Source of the DNA: Kuschelorhynchus macadamiae
Taxonomy: Eukaryota > Arthropoda > Insecta > Coleoptera > Curculionidae
Assembly: GCA_030620095.1 (NCBI GenBank)
Contig: JAUTXW010002103.1
Span: 3,220,001-3,284,000 of the forward strand
Direction of reading: 5' to 3'
DNA: 64,000 nucleotides
The position numbers and the translations under genes were made by a program. Below are positions 55,441-64,000 of this stretch, piece after piece. Under the pieces are notes generated by a model. The model saw only the letters and a program-made list of their open reading frames with translations, was not told the origin of the DNA and searched no databases. The number at the start of each line of letters is the position of its first letter. Position 1 is the first letter of the stretch.

Positions 55441-57238
55441 AAACTGATCAATGCTAAGATCCTCTAGCTATAGTAATCAGTCACTCAGCATGAAACTTTA
55501 TGGAGCAATGTTGCCGTTAATTAACGACTGGTGTTTATTTTGAAAATTAAAATTCCAGATTAGCTGCATAAATGGTTATGAATAATTGGAAAACGAAACG
55601 TTACTGAAAAACAAAACATCGGAATCGAGAAGAGTTTTCCAAAATCTACTACTATAAACCTAAAATCGGCAAGTTAAAGCCACATTTACCATATATTAAT
55701 TATTAAATCTTTGATATATATGCAGTATAAAAACGCTTATAATCATCCAACGTAAAATTCAATTGGAGTTAGTAATTTCTCTGATGCACGATATAAACAT
55801 TTATTTATTCACATTGTTCATTAGCAAATGTGAGTAGAGGAAAATACTTTGTTATTAGCATATTCGACCTAGTTTAATCGAAGGTCCACTAAGTCAATTA
55901 ATCGAGAACAGATAATTAAATCCGGTATTTTCATAGGCGCTAGTTTTAGAAAACATTTAATTTACTCCTTTTTGTGAACTATTCCCGTTGCAGACGTTGT
56001 TATTTGATAAAGCTATTTCTTTTCTAATTCTGATTATCTTTTAATTCAAATTTTGCTTATGCTACAAAATGAAAAACGGAGTTTTAAACTAAATCAATGT
56101 AACATCTATTTAATTGAAAATCGGTTTATAATAATGACAAAAATAAATGTTTAAAAGTAAATTATTTTATTCACCCATTCACAGCTCTATTCTAGAATTT
56201 AGGTGACTAGACTAGACTAGACTCTTGTCTGTACTTTCAAATGTAAAGCGTTTAGACAGATGTGTCTTTTTCCCACTTCTCGTTTTTATTGGTCTGGCTA
56301 ACTAGTTACTAAGGTGGCGAAGGGTGTAACCTGTGGGGCTTGTTACAAAAAACAGAGATTGGATTCAATTTATTAAGATAGGGAGGTTATTTGCAGTGCC
56401 TTCTCGGGTAATTCTTTGAGATACAAGAAAAATGAGAATAAAAGAATTAAATTTCACCCGTATAAATGGAAGGGCATTAAATATATATCTTAAAAATTGT
56501 ATTCCAACTAGTATAAACAAATTGTGAATCCAAAGGAGTAGCGATGACAAGAATAATGTTTTATTAATACATGGACGGGTTTTAGGATTTATTTATACAA
56601 TGGATCGTTGATTATATGTTTACTGTTACAAGACATTGAATCCCCAGGCACTCATTGGGACCCAGCCAATGACAACCCTTCAGAGTGCGCGGGTATTTTA
56701 AATCTGAATTTCGATTTTTTGAGTTGTGATTGTATGGCTTTAATTATGGTTTTTAGCTTTAATGATGGTTTTATCGATGAACCTGGGCTAACCTAATGTA
56801 AACGAGACAGATCCGTCCACCTAACAGTATAGGTTTTGTTAGGTGCGAATTCTTGCGTTGCTGAAAGTCGAGGTTTAAAAATGAGTGGTTAATTAAAACC
56901 CAATAATGATAAAATATCAATATATTTCGAGAAAGCTTTGTCAAATTACTCAACTTACAAAGATAAATAATGTTGTACTTACATAATGCTAACATCCTTC
57001 TTTAGCATATCGTCTTTATGTCAATTTGTCTCAAGTGTACACGTATCTTAAAGCATATATTTACACATGTTAAAACGATAAAAAATTTATATTAACCGTC
57101 TAAAATCGATTTTAAAAATCGTGCTGTATATAGATATATTACGTTACCGACCTTAGCGATAGTTAGGCTTAAAGAATTTGAGCGTAAAAACAGTTTTTGG
57201 AAGTACTTTTGCTATAATCGTATTAAGACAAAACAAAA
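55441..57238. other. Region downstream of the ryanodine receptor gene
   Basis: It likely holds the receptor's 3' UTR on the minus strand next to 57239. A short GACTA repeat lies at about 56203-56222. No other gene was recognised. Confidence 0.4.
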
Positions 57239-57398
57239 TTAACCACCTCCTCCACCGGGTTCTTCTTCGTTTTGTTTACGGAAACAACCGCCAACTGGGA
57301 AGAAGTCCCAACATCTTTGTTGGTACATATTCCAAACGTACGTCTCTTGACCTGTGTATTCGGTGTCCGGCTTGTTGATCAAGTGCATTAGGAAGAAC
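57239..57398 (-). CDS. RyR: Ryanodine receptor, last coding exon
   Basis: The ryanodine receptor is the sarco/endoplasmic reticulum calcium-release channel. This exon begins at acceptor ttttttcag|G (57399) and ends at TAA (57239). It encodes FFLMHLINKPDTEYTGQETY, VWNMYQQRCWDFFPVGGCFR and KQNEEEPGGGGG, closely following the family ending FFLM.LINK..TE.TGQE.YVW.MY..RCWDFFP.GDCFRKQ. Odd points are Gly in place of the usual Asp in GDCFRKQ and the five-glycine end; insect receptors commonly end in a glycine run. It joins the upstream exon through a split Met codon. Confidence 0.95.
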
Positions 57399-57500
57399 CT
57401 GAAAAAACTCTCATTATACACTAGTCAATAATTGCATCATAACTTGTACGCCAATCGGACCGTTTTATAGAAATTTCACAATACCGTAAGGTATTTAATA

Positions 57501-57815
57501 TACAAGGTGTTAAATAAATATATCACAAATTAAACAAAATTTAAACTACTCCCATTTTTGTAACGTTGTATACCTTGTATATAAAATATTCTATCAGACA
57601 AAAAATATCTAATTCAAGAAGTTAGATTTAAAAAAAAAAGTGAATATTAGATAATTTATTTAATAGCTTTTTAACGAGACTAGGCAGATCAAAAATTTCA
57701 AAAACGTCCCGAGGCAGTCATATAACAATCATGTTGGTCTCATCAGATAACAACATTTACCAAAATGGGAGTAGTTTAAAATTTGATAAATATGTAATAT
57801 GCGTAACACCATGTA
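57501..57815. mobile_element. MITE with about 60-bp inverted repeats
   Basis: The ends TACAAGGTGTTAAATAAATA and its counterpart ending gcgtaacaccatgta are inverted. The arms continue through ttaaactactcccatttttg / caaaatgggagtagtttaaa. 315 bp, no coding. Confidence 0.88.
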
Positions 57816-58736
57816 TTTTAAAAACCTTACTGTATTTTGAAATTGCTATAAAAGTGTCTGATTGGCGAAGAAATTATCTAACGCACCGTATAAAAAACTC
57901 TGAGGTATCCACATGTAATTATTTACGAATTTATATCAGATGAAATGGACATTAAAAAATGGACAAGGACAGAATTCCCGGACATGTTAGACACGTCTGG
58001 ACATATGACCACAGATTTCAAATTTCAATGGCGATCTTTCTATTTAAAAAAGAGTGGCAGGTAATAAATAAAGAAAAAAATTATTTTTATTAAACAAGGT
58101 AAACTAAGTGAATAAAGTTTAAGTATGTTATAATATCAAGTACACTTTTAAAGTTAGAAATCAAACGTTTTATAAAAATACTGTTTTATTTAGTAAATCC
58201 TAAAGATAATTTGTTGTTTAAAAAAAATATCAGAATTTTAGTGAGAGTATTAATTAATAATGTATTTTCTTATTTTTAATTAATAATTTTTTAATTATTT
58301 TATGATTAATTTTTGATTGTAACGTGCCTCTAATCCGTTTGTATTTGGATATAATAGTACAATATACAATATAAAAATATATAAATTTGTACATTGGGTC
58401 GTCAATAATTTTACAATAAACAGATAAAAAAAAATCAAGAATTATATAAAATATAAAAGAATTATATAAAATATAAAAATCGTATACTGTATACATAAAC
58501 AAACGTTACTGTATTCGTCAAAATTTTAATACAATGTCGAAATAAAAACAATATAAACAAAATAAAATTATATAAAATAAAATAACAGTAAAACAAACAA
58601 AGTACTAATATTTAACATAACAAACAGGTAAACACAAAAAACAGTGCGGCTAGAAATAAAATAAATATTGAAGAAGCCAATCTAAAAAACAAAGTAACCA
58701 GGCAGCAGGCGAAAAAACGCGATAATCGTATTTATG

Positions 58737-60655
58737 CTAATGTCCAATAAACTCCTTGATAGAATAGCAACACTTAGTCAGTAAAAGGGATTTCACCCCA
58801 GCAGTAATTTTTTTGCCACGCAGCATGCGTATCTCCAATGGTAAGCCGTTGTACAAATTAATACAATTGTACAAAGGAGATCTCTTAAAGAACGATGTTC
58901 TATGAGGGGGGATCATAAAAAAGTTCCCTCCTCGCGTGTTGTAGGTGCTCCCCGATCCCAGCTCGCCAAACATGGATCTGTTATTATTTACAAACACGAG
59001 ACACCTGAGAATGTACATACTAGGAAACGTGAGAATTCTCCTTTGCAAAAAAACGTCTCTGCAGCTCTGGCGCATATCTAAACCAAATATGAGACGCAAA
59101 ATTCTTTTTTGATTAACAAAAACCCGGTTGCTCTGAATACCTGCATTGCCCTAACAAATAATATTATTTGACATATGACTAAATGCCAGGGAGTAATACA
59201 CCGACAGAAGGCCATCAATGTCAAAGGTATTCTTTAAACTCAGAATGGCAAAATACGCAGAGTTAAGCTTACCACAAACATAGTCTACTAATAATTGTAC
59301 CTAAGAATCTATTGCTGCCAGCAAAGTTAATATTAAGCCGTTCCTCAAGATCAGCCGAGTACGACTGCCTATTAATCATATTCATATACACAGTTTTTTC
59401 TATATTTAATATTAGTCCATTTCTTTGGCACCACGCTTCCATACTTTTACAGACATTCAATATCTTTCCACTCAAGTCGTCCACATTTTCGGCTTCAACC
59501 ACAATAGTAGTATCATGAGCATACATCGTCACATTTCCCCGATTAATATATAGCGGCAGATCATTTGCATATAGAATAAAAAGCAGTGGACCCAAAACTG
59601 AACCCTGCGGTACACCAATATTTACTGGACACGCCCTAGACTTTACACCGCCGTACTTAACTACAATCTCCCTTTCAGACAAGTATGATTCAATCCACTG
59701 TAGAAGTGTTCCGCGAATTCCCATATTATATAATTTACTAATGAGGAAGTATTTATTTATTGTGTCAAACGCTATTGACAGGTCAAAAAATATCGTGACC
59801 ACCAGTTTACCTGCATACATTCGTAAATCTGGTTTAGACACTGATACGAGGCCGATTCTATAGATTTGCCCGATAGGAAGCCATGTTGTGCGGAATTTAG
59901 CAAATTATATCTGTCAATAAAAATTATGATTTTGTTATAAACTAGACGTTCGAATATTTTTGAAAATACACACACTACACCTTAGGATATTGGACGGAAA
60001 TTCTTAATGTTATCATGAGCACTTTTCTTATGAATAGGTACTACATTCGCAGTTTTAAGTACTTTAGGAAAAACACCTTCAGAAAGGCTATGGTTAATCA
60101 GGAAAGTGAGGGGTTGCAAAATATGATTTATAATATTTTTAATTATTTTTACGTTAAGGTCGTCAAAACCTGCAGATTTCTTGTTTTTTAACTGTTTGAC
60201 AATCTGGACAATTTCATCACTGCTTACAGGACTAACCACTATACTATTAAAAACAAATGGTGGAATTGTACAGTGATAGGACGAACATCCATACCGCTCT
60301 TGAAGTTTTTTGGCAGACACAGCACTGAAGTATGCTACAAACTCATTCGCCACGTCCTTAGCATCCGAAACAGTCTCATTGTTGATAAAGAGTTTAATTT
60401 CACTTTGTTTATTGTTATGTTTATTTAATTTATCATTGACAATAGTCCATATAGTTTTAGTTCTATTAGCAGAATTATTTATTTTGGTTTTAAAAAATTG
60501 CTGTTTGCAAGTCTTGATTTGTTTTTTGTACAGTTTCTTAAGGTTTAGATATTCTATGTAGACGTTATTGTCTTTACTATCGCGATATATCCAGAATAGT
60601 CTATCTAAATTATTTTTTATGTTTGATAAATGTTCATTATACCATATCTAGTCTA
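58737..60655 (-). pseudogene. Jockey-type LINE, 5'-truncated, broken ORF2
   Basis: It reads right to left: WYNEHLSNIKNNLDRLFWIY and FKTKINNSANRTKTIWTIVN (pre-RT), KNKKSAGFDDLNVKIIKNII, FSKIFERLVYNKIIIFIDRY with SAQHGFLSGKSIESA, then FDLSIAFDTINKYFLISKLY, NIGVPQGSVLGPLLFILYAN, and the catalytic motif changed to YAHDT. The C-terminus is NTRGGNFFMIPPHRTSFFKR. At least three frameshifts separate the parts. Truncation near 60655 removed ORF1 and the endonuclease. It has the same orientation as the receptor gene. Confidence 0.9.
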
Positions 60656-61071
60656 AATTCTTAATTTTCAAGAATATCAAGTGATTTAATCAAAGATTCT
60701 ATGAATATAAAATTTGGAGATTTTCTTTTCATATATTATGCAAAATAGCACCACTTATATGGACATGCCTGACCTCAATGACATGACAGACATATCCATC
60801 TGACATGTCAAAACGTTTCGTGTCAATTTTATGCTTTTACACCTCTGCTTATATCTAAATGCTTTACATAACCACATAGCATAGAAGCACAATAATCAAC
60901 CCATCACAAGCAATATACGAAACGCGATATTGTTTGTTATCCTTGTCTGACATACAAATGTTCCAAAAGAACTAGTTCTTATGCTATGCGTTATGCAAAC
61001 CCTTCTGTGACGGCCTGAACCTTGTTTTAATTCTGAATTTAGAACAGATTTTTTAATACTGCAAAACTTAC

Positions 61072-61237
61072 ATGTAGTTTGCCAAGTTATGTTCCTGTTG
61101 GACGTGGGTATCAAAACCGTGTGGTACTTTATCGAGGTATTGTTTCTCCAGACCGCAAATAAAACATTTAGCATCCATGTCTTCGGTGACCTTTTCCAGT
61201 TGGTCACGAAGCTCACCAAACGCGTCGATGATCAAAC
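61072..61237 (-). CDS. RyR: Ryanodine receptor, penultimate coding exon
   Basis: Acceptor catttcag|G (61238), donor CTACAT|GTAAGT (61071); 166 bp, phase 1 in and 2 out. It encodes GLIIDAFGELRDQLEKVTED, MDAKCFICGLEKQYLDKVPH and GFDTHVQQEHNLANY. GLIIDAFGELRDQ is the end of the pore-lining S6 helix, and CFIC...H....EH is the C-terminal zinc-binding module (two Cys, two His) near the ATP/caffeine site. All four ligands are present. Earlier exons lie beyond the window on the right. Confidence 0.95.
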
Positions 61238-61341
61238 CTGAAATGTTTAATAATACAATAATATTCAAAATTGAATTAACTAAATTTACGGGCCACACAC
61301 GATCAGTATTACTGTCAGAATTGGAGATTGTCACTATTCAA

Positions 61342-61344
<3 letters not shown>

Positions 61345-61398
<54 letters not shown>
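61345..61398. repeat. TA microsatellite in receptor intron
   Basis: About 27 TA units, 108 bp upstream of the penultimate exon acceptor. Confidence 0.97.
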
Positions 61399-61402
<4 letters not shown>

Positions 61403-64000
61403 TTCCGTCATTCAGAAGCCCGAAATGTCATATTGCACGGGCATTCGAAGCCCATTGCGACCTTTGGAAGCCCACCTTCGGGCTTCCTAAATACAAACGT
61501 GTATAAAACTTTCCTACGTTCACACCAAAGTTAAAGAAAACTGTACCTAATTTTTTGCTTGGGCCTCATATTTACATGTTACTTTCTAAAAACATATGCG
61601 TCAGGGTTCACGGTATCGTACTGTAGATGGCGCTTTAGTCGTTGTGTGTAAGTGATATACAACTGTGTATAGGTTTTACGGGTTTGAAAAGCCCCACTAA
61701 ATATGACGACTTTAGCCGTACCGGGGACGTGGCAGCGTCGCAGAAAATTTGGATTATAATTTTAATAAGAAGGTTAGATATTTGTGTACTATGGTTATGA
61801 ATTCGAAGTGGGAATTCGTGGCCCGGACTTCAAAAAAACGCGCGAAAGTGAATTTAGGGAATATTAGTGACAGAGAAGATAACAAATTGTGGCTGGAATA
61901 TTTTTATATTAATGAAACGTTCAAAGCGGATTTTAGAACTTGCTTTAGGCACTTGTATGAACGTTAAAAAATGTACAGCGAAATGGTTTTGGTTAATTTT
62001 TAAGCGATAGGGAAAATAATACTAGCATATATTGCACTAAAGACAAAATAAATCCTACAAGATCCTCATTTTGATCTTTGACACATTCTTATTAGGTCAA
62101 TAGCATTATCTTTTTAATTAAATTAACGTTCAACTATTTTCTACGGATTAATATTTAGAAAATTTGGTCAGAAAAATATATAAAACACAATATTAGAAAA
62201 TGTATTTAATTAGAAAAATATTAAAAAGTGTATTGCCCGGCAATATGTTAAAAGCATACACCCCATAAATTTCATACCACATAAAAACAATGCAAGCCAA
62301 TCAAAAACCAGAACATAACTCAACAAAAATGCATGGAAATAAAAACGACCTTAAAACGTTAAGTATAACTGTGTTAGGCAATTTGAAAGGTCTGCACAAA
62401 AGATCGTAATTGACAGCTAAGTAAAATGTTTCCATATTTAGTATAGTTAAAAGGAGTTATTTATAGTGAAAAATAACATATATGAAAAAACTTTGCTGGC
62501 CTTTAAAACTGCCACCACAAAAATTGTATTTTTTGTAATATTAGTGTTTGAAATCCATTTGTTTGTACGTTTTGATAACCCTGTATATCTGATCTAAAGT
62601 TTATTACTGTCTAAACTATTTTTTTCTATAAGCACTAACATTAAAATAAAAATTTCTTAATGTATACCTACTTAATAAAGTTTTCCATATGTTGCATACT
62701 TTTTTGGAGGCCAGCTTTCGAGCTAATATCAAATTGTATTTAGTGTCCAAATTTTGTATTTACTTTGATACAGGGTGTTTTTTTGGTTGGCGACAAAAAA
62801 TGCAGGACATAAATTTTGGCTCACTTTAGGGCTAGAAGTTCATATTAACATGTGCTTGCAAGGCATCCGTTTTTGAGATAGGGAGTGTTAATGTTTTAAA
62901 TTTTTTTAGTTTTTATTATGGAACATTTGATGTACTGTATGCTGTGAATAATGCCTACAGGAATTTTTACTATAGTGCCACTAACCATTTTTACTATAAA
63001 TGAAAATTCTTTATTCTGTTCTGTAACTTCTTGGTCTTTTACATTAATTTAATTTTTTGAATTGTTTAGAACTTATTAATGGAAATGTATATTTATGCTT
63101 GGTGTTGGCACACATGGCTCGTGGAAAATGGGAAAAAATGGTCAGATTGTAATTTTGTAAATAGGAAAGAAATTTCAATTTGACAAGGTCTAAACCCAAG
63201 AAACATGATTTCTTAGTTGACTCCAGCCGTGAGAGCTTTCGTACTAAATGGATGCTTCCTTTGATTCTTGTGAAGTCCCTGATTTCTTGAAAACATTAGA
63301 AAATATTTGTTAGAGGATGGGTGATGTATCCTTGTAGACAAGTCTAAATCATTCATTCATAACCAAGATGGAAGATCTCATTTCACAATATTTAAGTTTT
63401 ATCTAGTAAATATTACAACCTTTTAGATCTATTTTACATTAGAAAAGAGATAAAACATATCTTACCTGAATCTGTATTAAACTATGAACACGTATTTTTA
63501 ACATATTAAATGCATTTTTTAAATTTTAAAACAAAACCTTCATTAGAATGAGGCCATATATGTCCCACTGATTGGGAACTTCAAATCTTTTTGAACAATT
63601 GGTTCCAATTACCCCCCTAATCCGATTGTTATAAATAGTACTTGAAAGGAGTTAGTTTTAATGTGTTAGTAACTATATAGACTTAAAAAATGTTGCACTA
63701 TTAAAACTTTACATTTTTTATAGCTTCCCTGTGAGTGGTAAAGTGTCACAACAAAACATTTTCTTGTATTATATAATCATATTGTTAAAAATAATACTTG
63801 ACAGCAGTTAGTTCTTTAAATATGTAAATAACTACACATTTTTTTAATAAAGTTTTATATCCAAAGAATTAGTTTTATTTTCTTTTGTTAGTAAAGATTA
63901 CGACCCTTAAATGTGCAATAATTTTTTAACACATAAACTATAAGTTTTTACACATTAATTTTCAGACCAAGGGTTTTTACATATGGAGGTAACCAAAATC
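61399..64000 (-). other. Ryanodine receptor upstream intron (partial)
   Basis: I looked for the preceding pore exon (the usual filter and S5-S6 residues) on the minus strand and did not find it. The 72-codon frame at 61749-61967 (MVMNSKWEFVARTSKK; WLEYFYINETFKADFR) has no recognised family. The patch at about 63165-63225, inverted, resembles the Penelope-like terminus at 39114 (aatcatg.ttctt.ggttta). The rest is AT-rich. Confidence 0.45.

Larger units (their letters stand above)
57399..61071 (-). other. Ryanodine receptor last intron
   Basis: 3.67 kb, GTAAGT to ttttttcag. It contains a MITE (57501-57815) and a LINE (58737-60655). Between them, 57816-58736 is very AT-rich, with the 82-codon frame at 58254-58502 being low-complexity. 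Confidence 0.85.

Noticed and set aside
61749..61967. Possible small gene in the receptor intron
   Set aside because: The 72-codon frame starts with a non-ATG codon (first ATG at about 61790). The protein matches no family I recognise; only its charged composition argues for coding.
1..64000. CRISPR arrays, operons, Shine-Dalgarno sites
   Set aside because: Spliced genes, LINEs and P/hAT/Penelope elements show this is a eukaryotic nuclear genome; the regular repeats seen are microsatellites and minisatellites.

Overview
The window is AT-rich, intron-rich, transposon-filled DNA from an arthropod nuclear genome. An insect is most likely: the host genes encode SMG1, ALG1 and a ryanodine receptor with a glycine-rich insect-style tail. 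The repeats are jockey-type LINEs, Penelope-like elements, hAT, Tc1/mariner-like (DUF4817) elements and a P element. A beetle or similar non-dipteran insect would fit, but the window cannot settle this.

Host genes. (1) Smg1, minus strand, spans at least 3814-37889. I joined five coding exons (37733-37889, 23945-24124, 19739-19922, 18370-18504, 3814-8701) by canonical GT/AG sites; together they encode the first 1848 residues in one unbroken frame. Residues 219-1848 sit in one 4.9-kb exon that stops just before the kinase domain. The kinase exons must lie left of position 1. (2) Alg1, plus strand, 42075-44540, has six exons and 429 codons and is complete. (3) Two tiny tandem ORFs on the minus strand (45044-44871, PIGBOS1-like, and 44859-44650, unrecognised) are 11 nt apart and look like one bicistronic mRNA convergent with Alg1. 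(4) The last two coding exons of the ryanodine receptor, minus strand, are at 61072-61237 and 57239-57398; the rest of the gene lies beyond position 64000.

Mobile DNA by region. 1-3700: broken mariner-like transposases in the Smg1 intron. 8676-10225: a tandem duplication across a Smg1 splice acceptor, fused with a LINE fragment and two TA microsatellites. 10.8-15.4 kb: a MITE, LINE fragments and a deleted DUF4817 element. 15414-18112: a DNA transposon with terminal inverted repeats of about 650 bp. 18563-19408: a giant foldback. 20063-22890: a jockey LINE. 25.6-36.7 kb (Smg1 intron 1): Penelope, hAT and LINE fragments, with a nearly intact two-ORF LINE (about 29870-34145) inserted inside an older LINE. 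39.1-40.4 kb: a Penelope-like element with a tandem-duplicated end. 45165-46182 and 22963-23677: two copies of one DNA-transposon family.

The standout is 48875-53717, a 4.84-kb P-element transposon. It has matching 19-bp termini, a perfect 8-bp target duplication (CAATAACG), a spliced THAP domain and a 410-codon transposase core. Its reading frame breaks at four places, at least three of them in A or T runs. Its first intron carries another insertion of unknown class flanked by 14-bp direct repeats.

All gene models come from reading splice sites and protein similarity by eye. No alignment or expression data were available.
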